From the NCBI RefSeq assembly GCF_036178845.1, contig NZ_CP108070.1, positions 10,044,001 through 10,108,000 on the forward strand: a DNA stretch of 64,000 nt, given 5' to 3'. Shown here in pieces: positions 1-8,847 of the stretch. The notes beneath the pieces are model-generated. The model was not told the origin of the DNA and made no database searches. It was given only the letters and a program-made list of their open reading frames with translations. Source of the stretch: Streptomyces sp. NBC_00271 (lineage in GTDB: Bacteria > Actinomycetota > Actinomycetes > Streptomycetales > Streptomycetaceae). Positions within the stretch are counted from its first letter, which is position 1. Each line of letters starts with the position of its first letter. A program made the translations under genes and the position numbers.

Positions 1-2
1 CG

Positions 3-572
3 CTCGCGGTGGCAGGCGGCAACACCGTCGAGGTCATGGGACGCGATCAGTCCAAGGCCGATGACCTGGCCAAGGCTCTGGGCGGCGACGCGACGACGGG
101 CAAGTGGGGCGCCGTCCCGGCCGGGGACATCGTCATCACGGCCCTGTTGTACGACGGTGTCGTTCCGGTCGTTGCCGAGTACGGAGACGCCCTCGCGGGC
201 AAGGTCGTCGTCGACATCAGCAACCCCTTCAACGCCACGTTCGACGGACTGGCCCACAGCGAGGAGACCTCGATAGCGCAGGAAGTCGCCAAGGTGGCCC
301 CGGCCAGCGCCAGCGTGGTGAAGGCGTTCAACACCATCTTCCGCAATGTCCTGGAGAAGGGCCGGCCCAACGTCTTCATCGCTGGCGACAATGCGCAGGC
401 CAAGGCTGGCGTGGCGGCATTCATCGAGAGCCTCGGGCTGCGCCCGCTGGACGTCGGCGGCCTGAAAATGGCGCACTGGCTGGAAGGAGTGGGCCTGGTC
501 ACGGTGGGCCTCGCCGGCCACGGGGTTGGCCACGGGGACTTCGCCCTCGGCGTCAACGAATTTACCGGCTGA
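3..572 (+). CDS. NADPH-dependent F420 reductase-like oxidoreductase (5' end cut by window)
   Basis: The reading frame is already open at the left edge, so the N-terminal glycine-rich nucleotide loop is missing. What remains is the rest of a Rossmann domain (a strand ending VEVMGRD, then AGDIVITALLY and GKVVVDISNPF), the VVKAFNTIF signature and an ADVGGLK-like C-terminal domain. These features are typical of the NAD(P)-binding/F420 reductase family that moves hydride between NADPH and coenzyme F420 or related flavins. About 190 residues are visible against roughly 210 for the family. It is followed at once by a decayed copy of itself. The exact electron acceptor cannot be told from sequence. 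Confidence 0.8.
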   Translation, partial: LAVAGGNTVEVMGRDQSKADDLAKALGGDATTGKWGAVPAGDIVITALLYDGVVPVVAEYGDALAGKVVVDISNPFNATFDGLAHSEETSIAQEVAKVAPASASVVKAFNTIFRNVLEKGRPNVFIAGDNAQAKAGVAAFIESLGLRPLDVGGLKMAHWLEGVGLVTVGLAGHGVGHGDFALGVNEFTG

Positions 573-621
573 GCCCCCGGGGGCCGAGCAGTCGGCGAGC
601 AGGGCGCCGTGCGCCCTGACA

Positions 622-1096
622 ATGGTTGACCCGGCAGGGGACATCGCTGTCCTCGCCGTGCCGTACGCCGGCGCGACGGCGGTGGTGCGCGAGTACGGGG
701 ACGCACTGCAGGGCAAGGTCATCATCGACATCACCAACCCCGTCTCCCCCGATTTCCAGGGCTTTGTCACCCCCGACGGCAGTTCCGGCGCGCAGGAGAT
801 CGCCAAGGCCGCCCCCGCCGGCGCGCATGTCGTCTAGGCGTTCAACACCCTGTTCTCCCATGTTCTGGCGGCCGGCCCAGCCGAGGGTCGCCTATTGGAG
901 GCGTTCATCGCCGGCGACGACACGCAGGCAAAGACAGGCGTGTCGGCGTTCATCGAGAGCCTGGGACCGCGGCCGATGGACACCGGGAAGCTGGCTATGG
1001 CGCGGACACCGGAGAACGTCGCCCTGTAGCAGCTGGGCCTTTTGCCCACTCCGTCAACACACCGACTTCTTCCTCGGCGTCAGCATTCTCGGCTGA
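622..1096 (+). pseudogene. Decayed paralogue of the upstream F420 reductase-like gene
   Basis: Translation from 622 (MVDPAGDIAVLAVPYAG) aligns with the upstream gene from its AGDIVITALLY strand onward. The frame is interrupted by TAG at 835-837, exactly where the intact copy has the Lys codon of VVKAFNT, and by TAG at 1027-1029. The last residues (HTDFFLGVSILG, stop at 1094-1096) are in another frame and match the intact copy's C-terminus HGDFALGVNEFTG. The N-terminal nucleotide-binding third is absent. Two nonsense codons, a frameshift and a truncation together make this a genuine relic of a tandem duplication rather than a sequencing artefact. Confidence 0.85.
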
Positions 1097-1194
1097 GCGC
1101 ACCCGCACCACCACTTCTCGCGCCACATCACGACAGTGGATCTGCGGCACGGGGAGAAGCAGCCCCTCCACCTACTCTCACCAGGAGCAGTCGC

Positions 1195-2130
1195 ATGCGC
1201 GTTTTCGTCACTGGCGGGACCGGCCATTCCGGTTCGTACATCATCCCCGAGCTCATCGCCGCCGGACATGAGGTCACCGGCCTGGCCCGGTCGGACACGG
1301 CCGCGGCGGCGGTGTCCGCGCTCGGAGCGAAGGTGCGTCGCGGCGACCTCGAGGATCTCGACGGGCTCAAGGAGGCGGCCGCGGACTCCGACGGCGTCAT
1401 CCACGTCGCGCACAGGCAGGACCTGCTTCCCTCCGGCGGGATCGACGCCGTGGCCGCCGCGGAGCTCCCGATCATGCTCGCGTACGGCGAGGCGCTGGCG
1501 GGAACCGGAAAGCCGCTTGTCGCGGCGGGGAGCATAGGCTCGCCAGGGAACCTGGGCCGGCCGGCCACCGAGGAGGACCCGGCACTTCCCGGCGGCGATG
1601 AGTACAAGGGCACCCTGCGGGTTCGCAACGTCGTAGAAACCGCCGTGATCGGCCTCGCCGAGAGGGGAGTGCGGTCTTCGGTCGTGCGGATTGCCAACAT
1701 CGCGCACAGTACGACCGATCGTGCCGGCTTCCTCGTGCAGCTGATCGCGCTCGCGAAGGAGAAGGGTTTCGTCGGCTACCCCGGAGACGGCGCGAACCTG
1801 TGGAACGCCGTGCACGTCCGCGATGTCGCCTCCTTGTTCCGCTTGGCGCTGGAGAAGGGGCCGGCCGGCAAATACTGGCACGCGGTTGGAGACGGGGCGA
1901 TCCCGCTCCGCGAGATCGCCGAGGCCATTGGCCGCCGTCTGGGCCTGCCCGCCGTGAGCGTTCCCGCGGACGTACTGATGGTGCCGGGATACTTCGGGTT
2001 CCTCGCGAACATAGTCACGCAGAACTACCCGGCGTCCAACCTCATCACCCGCCGGACCCTCGGCTGGGAACCCGCTCAGCCCGGCTTGCTCGCCGATTTG
2101 GACAACGGCCATTACTTCTCCGCCGGCTGA
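1195..2130 (+). CDS. NAD(P)-dependent epimerase/dehydratase family protein
   Basis: This is an extended short-chain dehydrogenase/reductase of 311 residues. The N-terminus carries the nucleotide loop TGGTGHSGSYI (about residues 6-16), a following LARSD strand end and DSDGVIHVAH. The classical YxxxK pair is not obvious; the region reads GDEYKGTLRVRN, so Tyr-Lys are adjacent and the catalytic arrangement may be atypical, as in many NAD-dependent epimerase-like proteins of unknown substrate. I chose ATG 1195 because AGGAG lies about eight bases upstream; reading further upstream enters the decayed reductase copy. It sits between two F420-reductase-like genes, suggesting a small redox group, but its substrate is unknown. 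Confidence 0.8.
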   Translation: MRVFVTGGTGHSGSYIIPELIAAGHEVTGLARSDTAAAAVSALGAKVRRGDLEDLDGLKEAAADSDGVIHVAHRQDLLPSGGIDAVAAAELPIMLAYGEALAGTGKPLVAAGSIGSPGNLGRPATEEDPALPGGDEYKGTLRVRNVVETAVIGLAERGVRSSVVRIANIAHSTTDRAGFLVQLIALAKEKGFVGYPGDGANLWNAVHVRDVASLFRLALEKGPAGKYWHAVGDGAIPLREIAEAIGRRLGLPAVSVPADVLMVPGYFGFLANIVTQNYPASNLITRRTLGWEPAQPGLLADLDNGHYFSAG

Positions 2131-2202
2131 CGGCAGGGACCCGAATCGCAACGGGTCCGGCAAATGACAAGGGTTCGGCTCTTCTGGAGGGACGCCGAGG
2201 AT

Positions 2203-2871
2203 ATGACGACTGTGGGATTCATCGGAAGCGGATACATCGGCGGTACCATCGCGCGGCTCGCCGTCGAGGCCGGGCATCAAGTCGTGCTCAGTAACTCGCG
2301 CGGTCCCGAAACGCTCGCGGACACGGCCGCGGAACTGGGGCCCCGGGCGTCCGCGGCGACGGGCGGGGAGGCCGCGGCGGCCGGTGACATCGTCGTGGTC
2401 ACGGTGCCGGTCAAGGCCTTCCCCCACTTGCCCGCCGCGCCACTGGCCGACAAGACGGTCATCGACACGTGCAACTACGGCCCCGGGCGCGACGGGCATT
2501 TCCCCGAGCTCGACAGCGAGTTGCTCACCTCGAGCGAGCTGCTTCTGCGGTATATCCCGGACGCCATGCTCGTGAAAGCGTTCAACACCATCTTTTTCAA
2601 GCACCTGCTGTCACTCGCCCGGCCGGCGGGGGCGGCCGACCGCTCGTACCTGCCGATCGCCGGGGACTCCGCGTTGGCGAAGGCGGCAGTGACCGAATTC
2701 ATCGAATCCATCGGGTACGGCGTGGTGGACGCGGGACCGCTGGCCGACAGCTGGCGGCAGGCGACGGGCACGCCGGTATGGGGGACCCCGTACGGGCCGT
2801 TCTCGAACGAGAAGGGCCAGCCGGCTGGCGAGAACGCCATCCGCGCGGCACTGGCCACCGCAACGCGGTAA
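2203..2871 (+). CDS. NADPH-dependent F420 reductase-like oxidoreductase
   Basis: The 222-residue product starts with a complete dinucleotide loop (GFIGSGYIGGTIA, residues 5-17), followed by a VVLSNSRGPE strand. The Ser-Arg after the second strand is the usual NADPH 2'-phosphate reader in this family. The LVKAFNTIFFKHL signature and a short C-terminal domain follow. Start ATG 2203 is supported by GGAGG at about 2186 and by the glycine loop lying directly after it. It is a distant relative of the genes at 3-572 and 622-1096, so three members of one family lie within 3 kb. The hydride acceptor is not predictable from sequence. Confidence 0.82.
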   Translation: MTTVGFIGSGYIGGTIARLAVEAGHQVVLSNSRGPETLADTAAELGPRASAATGGEAAAAGDIVVVTVPVKAFPHLPAAPLADKTVIDTCNYGPGRDGHFPELDSELLTSSELLLRYIPDAMLVKAFNTIFFKHLLSLARPAGAADRSYLPIAGDSALAKAAVTEFIESIGYGVVDAGPLADSWRQATGTPVWGTPYGPFSNEKGQPAGENAIRAALATATR

Positions 2872-3382
2872 CCGCAAGTTGGCGTGGACCGCGGTACAGC
2901 CCGACCGTGTCATGGCCCCGTCCGGGTAGGTGCCGGGCGGGGCCATGACGCAGAACTCGTTGCCGTCCGGATCCGCCAGGCCGGTGCGGACATGGCTGAC
3001 CTGCTGCGCGGGCAGTCGCCCGCGGCTCCACCCGCTTGAACCGGCCCGCGATCCCGGCCATGGCCTGATCGAACATTGAACGCCAACAGGCGGCGTCTAT
3101 GCTGTTGTCCGCGATCACAACACGATCTTCAGGAGTCCACACAGCCGTTGATGATCACGCGGTGACCGCTCCAGGTCCAGCGGGTGTGACAGGCTGCCTT
3201 AGCCAGTGGGTTCCGCACAGGACGAGGCTCGGGATCGACCGCCGATCGTCAGCGGCCCGACGCCCGGATGTTCAGTCCCTGGCTCGGCCCCGGGGGCGGT
3301 GTGACGGACTTGGCCGGCGACGTTTCTCCCGGCCTGCGGCTGCTTGTAGGGCCGGTGATCGAGTGCAACAAGGGGGCGGGGC
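2872..3382. other. Gene-poor gap
   Basis: No intact gene is convincing in this 510-base gap. The left third holds a minus-strand VOC/glyoxalase-like remnant (listed separately). The rest has short open frames without recognisable domains or good ribosome sites. The plus-strand gene starting at 3383 has a purine-rich leader just upstream. Confidence 0.5.
2915..3060 (-). pseudogene. Remnant of a VOC (glyoxalase-like) domain
   Basis: On the minus strand one frame reads LADPDGNEFCVMAPPG, the very typical final strand of actinobacterial VOC-superfamily proteins, which usually reads LADPEGNEFCVL. Upstream of it the frame lacks a start and the rest of the fold, and downstream it runs on without a nearby stop. 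I read this as the tail of a lost VOC gene. It is short and rests on one motif. Confidence 0.4.
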
Positions 3383-4768
3383 ATGGGCGAGGACCCACTC
3401 ATTACGGCGGTGCGGAGCGGGGACGAGGACGCGGTCAGACTGCTGCTGGAGGACGGGGCGGATCCCGACGCCGTCGACGAGCAGGGCAGCCCCGCACTCT
3501 GCCTGGCCATCTCGGCATTCAACTCGACGATCGCCGGCTACCTGGTGGAAGGCGGCGCGGATCCGGACCGCCAACTGTCCGACGGGACCACACCCCGACT
3601 GCGGGCCGTCGACAGCGGCTCCATCGGTCTCGCCCACTGCCTGCTCGGTGAAGCGGCCCAGCTCAGTGAGGCCACCCGCGTGGAACTGCTGGCACGCGCC
3701 CGGCAGTGGCATGAGGTGGGCCCGGTCGCCATGCTGCGGGAGCGAACCAGCGCCTCGGACCCGGTCGAGCGGGTCCGGATCCGGGACAGGGAATGGTCCG
3801 CCGATTACCACGAGCTCCGGCTCGGCGGAATGACCGTCCGCGACGGCCACACAGGGATCCTCACCCTCCTCGAGGAACACTTCGGACTCCACCCGGGCAT
3901 TGACGAGTTGGCCGCCCGCGCGTGCGCACTTGAGTACCCCGACTGGGAGCACGCCGCCTGGTGGGAGATCACCAGAACTCTTGCCCAGAGGCAGGACAAT
4001 GAGACCTGGGAGGGTGCGACGGCACTGCGGGCTCACCCTGATCCCCTGCACCGCCGCTTCGGCGCGGAGGTCCTGATCTCCCTCAACCTCGGGGATCCCA
4101 TGTCGGACGCTCCGAGCCCGTTCGAACAGCGCACGCTCGAGTTCCTCCTCGGCTGGGCGGCGGAGGAGGAACACCCGGACGTCCTGGCCGAGACCCTGTC
4201 CGGCCTTGGCCAGCATGAGGATCCGAGGATCGAACCACTGGGGCTTTCCTTCCTCGCCCACTCCGCCCCGCAGGTACGTGCGCGGGTTGCCTCGACCCTG
4301 AGAATCGTCGACTCGGAAAGGTCCGGGCGGCAGACGTTCACCTCCGAGGGGCTGAACGCCCTCCTCGCACTGGCTCAGGACACCGACGCGTCCGTCCGCA
4401 AGGTCGCCGCCTATCGGCTCGCGCACAGCCTGAATCCGGAACCCGCCGTCGGGGACATTCTGGCCGGCCTGCTCGACGACGATGACCAGCCGACCCGCAT
4501 CTGGGCCGTCCATGGGCTGGCCGAGCGGGACGATCCGCGCTGCGTCGACGGCGCCGGCAGGGTGGGGCCCGTCGACGAGTACGAGGCCTGGTCCTGGATC
4601 CTTGGCGCGCCCGCACGGTACGAGCAGCGCCAGAAGGAACAGGACGCGCCAGCCGCCCGCACCGACTGCGAGTCCACGATCGCGGCCGTCGGGTCCGCCA
4701 AGCGGCCCTCCTTCTCCCGGACCTTGTCGCGCAGCCGGTCGTGTGGAGCTCGGCGCGCAGCCCCGTGA
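3383..4768 (+). CDS. Ankyrin/HEAT-repeat protein with foreign 3' end
   Basis: The first 75 residues hold two ankyrin repeats (ITAVRSGDEDAVRLLLEDGADPD and the following ALCLAIS..VEGGADPD). The middle and end are HEAT-like helices (RRFGAEVLISL, RARVASTLRI, SVRKVAAYRLAH, RIWAVHGLAERDDPRC). Such proteins are cytoplasmic scaffolds of unknown role in Streptomyces. The natural protein probably ends near YEQRQ at about 4640. After that the frame reads antisense through IS5-family transposase debris (4648-4985) and stops at 4768, so the last 40 or so residues are not native. It may still be expressed with an altered tail. Confidence 0.7.
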   Translation: MGEDPLITAVRSGDEDAVRLLLEDGADPDAVDEQGSPALCLAISAFNSTIAGYLVEGGADPDRQLSDGTTPRLRAVDSGSIGLAHCLLGEAAQLSEATRVELLARARQWHEVGPVAMLRERTSASDPVERVRIRDREWSADYHELRLGGMTVRDGHTGILTLLEEHFGLHPGIDELAARACALEYPDWEHAAWWEITRTLAQRQDNETWEGATALRAHPDPLHRRFGAEVLISLNLGDPMSDAPSPFEQRTLEFLLGWAAEEEHPDVLAETLSGLGQHEDPRIEPLGLSFLAHSAPQVRARVASTLRIVDSERSGRQTFTSEGLNALLALAQDTDASVRKVAAYRLAHSLNPEPAVGDILAGLLDDDDQPTRIWAVHGLAERDDPRCVDGAGRVGPVDEYEAWSWILGAPARYEQRQKEQDAPAARTDCESTIAAVGSAKRPSFSRTLSRSRSCGARRAAP

Positions 4769-4985
4769 CGGTAGACGGTGGCGATCCCAGCGCCGAACCC
4801 GGCCGTGAGTCGGGCGTAGGTATGCCCGCACCGCGGGTGAGCCAACACCAGCAGGGCCTCCCGGCCCGCTGTCAGCCGGCGCCAGCGCGTGTTCCGCTCT
4901 CGACGCCGAGCCGTCAACAGGCCGGAGAGGTACTGCAGGGTCGTGCTGGACAGATCGACCGAGCTTGGTGACGCCTCTCATCGGG
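4648..4985 (-). mobile_element. IS5-family transposase remnants, chimeric
   Basis: The minus strand encodes DLSSTTLQYLSGLLTARRR, then RWRRLTAGREALLVLAHPRC and GAGIATVYR. This is the N-terminal helix-turn-helix of one IS5-type transposase group. It is followed without a break by VREKEGRLADPTAAIVDSQS, the start of the DDE domain of a different IS5 subgroup. No DDE catalytic core, start codon or terminal repeats are visible. Two transposases appear to have been fused by deletion and then trimmed. Its downstream edge lies inside the ankyrin/HEAT gene, which lost its 3' end. Confidence 0.75.
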
Positions 4986-5025
4986 GAATGGCCGGGGATC
5001 CTCGGTACCGTCCAGCGCTGCCCGG

Positions 5026-5232
5026 ATGATCACCGTCGCCCTGCTGGTGGCCGCGGTCTGCGTGCGCGCGTCAGGTTGGCCCGGAGACCTGGTCGGTAAA
5101 CGGCGCATGCGGCTCATCCGCTGTGTCCCGCTGGTGCTGGGTTCAGTGGTGTGCGTCCTTGCCTCGTCCGTTGTCGCGATGATCAGTGGTCGTGGATTGC
5201 AAGGCTTGGGCGTTCGACGTACCGCCCGATGA
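5026..5232 (+). pseudogene. MFS transporter fragment (DHA2/EmrB-like)
   Basis: The 68-residue frame contains the classic MFS loop 2-3 motif (GDLVGKRRM preceded by GWP), then a transmembrane helix (LVLGSVVCVLASSVVAMI) and GRGLQGLG. This is the start of 14-helix drug-exporter family proteins. Everything before the second helix and after GLQGLG is missing, and the frame ends at 5232 next to the convergent GH92 gene. It is a truncated relic sharing a scrap zone with the IS5 remnants. Confidence 0.7.
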
Positions 5233-5237
5233 CCGCC

Positions 5238-7586
5238 TCACCGCGTAGGCCCCAGGGCGGGCGGGGCCGCGTCGGCGGACGTCCCCCAGCCGGACGGTTC
5301 GGCGCCGACTGTGAAGGAGAGCGACCGCAGGCCTCGGAGCGACTCGGTCGTCAGGTACGTACGGCCGTAGGAGGAACCGTCGACCCTCGCCGACTGGATG
5401 TACCGGTCACGGTCGGAGGTGCCCGTGGCCGTTATGGTCAGGGCGCCGCGCGGGTAGTAGCGCCGGTCGAGCGTCAGATCGACCCGTTCGAAGACGGGCG
5501 TCGACAGGCCCCAGGTGTCGTAGCCGGGCTGTACCGGGAAGATCCCGATGGACGAGAGCACGTTCCAGGCGGACATCGTGCCGAGGTCGTCGTTGCCGGT
5601 CATGCCGGTCGGCGTGTCCGTGAACAAGGTCAGCGCGGCGTGCACCACATCGGTCGTCTTCCACGGCTGACCGGTCGACAGATACGTGTACGGGGCGATC
5701 AGGTCGGGCTCGTTCTGCGGGTTGTACTTGTCCGCGTTGTAGTAGTCGTACGGGCCGTTGACCCATACCTCTCGTGCGGTCTTCGCCGGGTCCTTCAGAA
5801 GCTGCTCGTACGCGAAGAACGAGTCGAGCCGGTCGTTGGCCGTCTGCTTGCCGCCGATCAGGTCGACCATGCCCGGCAGGTCCTGCGGCACGAGCCACTG
5901 GTACTGCCAGGACGTGCCCTCGTGAAAGCCCTCGCTCAGGGCAGGGTCCGCCGGTCCGGTGAAGGTGCCGGAGGCATCCCGCGCGCGGAAGAAGCCGGTC
6001 GAACCGTCGTAGATCTTCCGGTAGTTCTGGGACCGTGCGGCATAGCGTGCGGCGTCCGCGTCGTGGCCCAGATCCCGTGCCATCGCGCCGAGCATGGCGT
6101 CCGACAGGGCGTACTCCAGGGTCGCGGAGGCTCCGTGGTCGTAGTCCGAGTCGCCCGGCTTCGCGTGTGGGCGGTCCTTGACGTAAGGCGCGAAGCCGTT
6201 CGCGATGTACTCCTTGTTGGCTTCGCGGCCCACCGCGGGCGAATCGGCGGGCGGCACCCCGTCGGCATTCTTCTTCAGGGCGCGGTAGGCCCGTTCCTCG
6301 TATCCCTTGAGCAGGCCCTGCTGGTAGGCGTTGGTCAGGAACGGGGTGACCGGGTCGCCGGTCATGATGTTCGTCTCGACCGTGCCGTAGCCCCACTTGG
6401 GCAGCCAGCCGCTGTCTTCGTCGATCTTGATGACGGAGATCGCCATGTCCCTGGCCTCACGCGGCGCGAGCAGGGAGAGGAGCTGCGACTGGGTGCGGTA
6501 GGTGTCCCACAGCGACCAGTTCTGGTAGTAGGTGAAGCCCTGTGCGCGGTGGACCCGCTGGTCCCAGCCGGTGTAGCGACCGTCGGCGTCGCTGCCGATG
6601 TTGGGCGCGAGGAAGGACCGGTAGAGGGATGAGTAGAACGTGCGGCGCAGGTTGTCACCGCCGCCCTGGGCGCGTACGTCGTCGAGCCGGTCCTCCCACG
6701 TGCGGTGCGCCTGCCTCCGGATGGCGTCGAACGAACGGCCTCCCTCGGAGCGGAGGTTGAGGGCGGCGCCGCGGGCGTCCACGTACGAGAGCGCGGTGGT
6801 CGCCTCGACCGTCCGGTCCTTGGTCGTGTCGAAGCGGACGAAGGCGCCGTTGCGTCCCGCGCTCACGGATTCCTTGGAACCCTCGGTGACGGTATCGCCG
6901 TTCCAGGTGCCCGAAGTGGTGAACGGGCGGTCGAAGCGGGTGACCGTGTAGACGGCGTACGGCTTGGTGTCCTGGCAGAAGCCGCTGCCGGTGATGGCGG
7001 TGCGCACCGTGCGGTTGTCGAGGATCTCGACCTTGGTGGAGATCGTCCTGTGCAGCGACTGCCCCGCGTTGAGCAGGACGTTGGCCTTGTCCGTGGCCGG
7101 GAAGGTGTAGCGCTGCACCCCGGTCCTGGCGGTCGCGGTCAGCTCGGCCTCGATGCCGGTCTTCAGGTCGACCCGGTACGAGCCGGGGCTCGCCCGCTCG
7201 CTGTCGTGGCTGAACTCCGCCTCGTACTTGGCGTAGTCCGTCTCGGTGACGTCACCCGTGGTCGGCAGCACGGGCAGGTCGCCGCCCAGGCCGCAGCCGA
7301 CGCCCGAGAGGTGGACGAGGGAGAAGCCGCGGATGTGATTCTGGGAGTAGTCGTAGCCGGTGTTGTGGCCGGTGTCCGGCGAGAACTGCACCATGCCGAA
7401 GGGCACCGCCGCGCCGGGGTAGGTGTTGCCTTCGTTCTCCGTTCCGATGAACGGGTTGACCAGATCGGTGAGCGGGGCGCTCGGCGGGACGGCCGCCCGA
7501 GCCGCCGGAACCGCGAGGGAGCCGCCGAGGAGGATGGTGGTCGCCACCACCATCCCCGCATCGCGTAGTCGTTGAGTCCATCCCAT
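5238..7586 (-). CDS. Secreted GH92 family alpha-1,2-mannosidase
   Basis: The 782-residue protein has a Sec signal (RLRDAGMVVATTILLGGSLA, cleavage near ARA). It then has the GH92 hallmark VNPFIGTENEGNTYPGA at about 43-59 and FGMVQFSPDT. A C-terminal domain follows with GNDDLGTMSAWNVLSSIGIFP, all strongly conserved in GH92. Family members are calcium-dependent exo-mannosidases that trim alpha-mannosides from fungal walls or glycoproteins outside the cell. Start ATG 7586 has GGAGG about 12 bases upstream. A 12-base palindrome lies 27 bases before the start, suggesting LacI-family, sugar-responsive control. No carbohydrate-binding module is visible. Confidence 0.93.
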   Translation of the reverse strand: MGWTQRLRDAGMVVATTILLGGSLAVPAARAAVPPSAPLTDLVNPFIGTENEGNTYPGAAVPFGMVQFSPDTGHNTGYDYSQNHIRGFSLVHLSGVGCGLGGDLPVLPTTGDVTETDYAKYEAEFSHDSERASPGSYRVDLKTGIEAELTATARTGVQRYTFPATDKANVLLNAGQSLHRTISTKVEILDNRTVRTAITGSGFCQDTKPYAVYTVTRFDRPFTTSGTWNGDTVTEGSKESVSAGRNGAFVRFDTTKDRTVEATTALSYVDARGAALNLRSEGGRSFDAIRRQAHRTWEDRLDDVRAQGGGDNLRRTFYSSLYRSFLAPNIGSDADGRYTGWDQRVHRAQGFTYYQNWSLWDTYRTQSQLLSLLAPREARDMAISVIKIDEDSGWLPKWGYGTVETNIMTGDPVTPFLTNAYQQGLLKGYEERAYRALKKNADGVPPADSPAVGREANKEYIANGFAPYVKDRPHAKPGDSDYDHGASATLEYALSDAMLGAMARDLGHDADAARYAARSQNYRKIYDGSTGFFRARDASGTFTGPADPALSEGFHEGTSWQYQWLVPQDLPGMVDLIGGKQTANDRLDSFFAYEQLLKDPAKTAREVWVNGPYDYYNADKYNPQNEPDLIAPYTYLSTGQPWKTTDVVHAALTLFTDTPTGMTGNDDLGTMSAWNVLSSIGIFPVQPGYDTWGLSTPVFERVDLTLDRRYYPRGALTITATGTSDRDRYIQSARVDGSSYGRTYLTTESLRGLRSLSFTVGAEPSGWGTSADAAPPALGPTR

Positions 7587-8005
7587 GGGCGGGAATGCCT
7601 CCTCGAAGCCTAGACAACGTTGTCAAGCGCGGAGCGCGCTCATTCTTCGTCGTGTACACGTAATCGTCAAGTACTTCGAGTGGGCGAGCAGTTCAGCGGA
7701 CCACGAACCCGCAGTCTTCCGCGACCGATCACGCGAGCCGGTCGACGGTGCGTTCGTACAACGTGGGCCGGCCGTTCCCAGCAGGGCATCGAAGAGGGCC
7801 GCAAGGGCCCCCTGCCCGCTCCCGAACTCCCGCCGGTACCGCTGAAGCCGGGCGGCACCGGTGATGGAAAGAAGATGCGCCCAATGATGGGATAATGATG
7901 GATTCTGCCCCTTCAGTAATGCCCTGCGCTCCACCTACCGTTGCGGCCATGTGACGGCCTGGCCGTTGGCTGACCAACCTTGACGGCTTCTGGAGGGAGA
8001 AGGCG
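7587..8005. other. Divergent intergenic region between GH92 gene and aldehyde dehydrogenase relic
   Basis: This 419-base gap holds the GH92 ribosome site and operator at its left end. Near 7875-7900 is a short ATGATGG-rich stretch. Short frames here have no recognisable domain and no convincing start, so I see no gene. Confidence 0.5.
7613..7624. promoter_or_regulatory. LacI-type operator candidate upstream of GH92 gene
   Basis: GACAACGTTGTC is a perfect 12-base palindrome with the CG centre and GACAA half-site typical of LacI/GalR-family operators in Streptomyces. It lies just upstream of the GH92 ribosome site, where a repressor would block transcription. The cognate regulator is not next to it. 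Confidence 0.6.
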
Positions 8006-8847
8006 ATGGCGCCTGTGGAACCACTCATCGGAAGCCGGTGGCAGGCGTTCGACGGCTCGACGGTCGGTACCTTCGGGGTGGCCGGCCCCGAGGACGTCGA
8101 GGTGGCCCTCGCGGCGGCGGAGTTCGCCGACCAGCGAGCCGCCAAGATCGCGCGGACCATCAGCGCGGAGTCGCGGCCTTCGAGGGCACCCAACTCTACG
8201 GCGAGACCCTGCCGTTGGACGCCAACCGCGGCACCGGCCGGGACGAGGTGGGCTTCACGCTGCGCCGGCCGTGCGGTGTCGTGGTGGCCATCACGCCGTT
8301 CAATCACCCCGCGCTGCTCGTGCTGCACAAACTGGCGCCCGCACTCGCGGCGGGCAACGCGGTCGTCCTCGAGCCGGCCACCTCCACACCGCTGACCGCG
8401 CTGGAGCTCGCCGAGTGCTTCGTGGACGCCGGGCTTCCCGAAGGCGTGCTCTCGGTGCTGGTCGGCTCCGGCGCGGTGCTGGGCGACGCCCTCGTGACCG
8501 ACCTCCGCGTGCGGGAGATCTCCTTCACCGGCGCCACCGCGACCGGCGAACACCTCGCACACGTCGCCGGGGTGAAGAAGCTCTCCCTCGAACGGGGAGC
8601 CTTCTGCCCCTTCGTCGTCCTGCCCGACGCCGATCTCGAACTGGTCGCGGGCGCCCACGACGGCCGGGGTCACCACGGTCCCGTCGCGCTCGCCGCCGGT
8701 CAGGACGCGCGCCCCGTCCGCACCGGCCTGCGCGATGGCCCGCTCACCTTCGTCGACGCCGCCCGCGGTGTCGCGGACGTCCTCGCGGGCCGCTCGCCGG
8801 CCGCGATCGCCAACCCCGACTGGAACGACCGAAAGGCCACGGCATGA
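8006..8847 (+). pseudogene. Aldehyde dehydrogenase, frameshifted and rearranged
   Basis: Residues from 8006 (MAPVEPLIGSRWQA, then VAGPEDVEVALAAA, IARTISAE) match an ALDH N-terminus with internal deletions. Near 8170 the frame shifts, and the homology continues in another frame: GETLPLD, FTLRRPCGVVVAITPFNHP, PALAAGNAVVLEP, ISFTGATATGEHLA and VKKLSLERGAFCPFVVLPDADLELVAG. The catalytic Cys segment is absent. From about 8655 to 8760 ALDH-like sequence appears on the opposite strand (ARVLTGGERDGTVVTPAVV). The last 30 residues resemble a different protein, perhaps a 2-hydroxyacid dehydrogenase tail. The relic runs straight into the iolE-like gene with a 4-base overlap. Confidence 0.8.

Noticed and set aside
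7623..7934. Short minus-strand frame ending near the GH92 gene
   Set aside because: No domain, poor start context, and its composition looks random.
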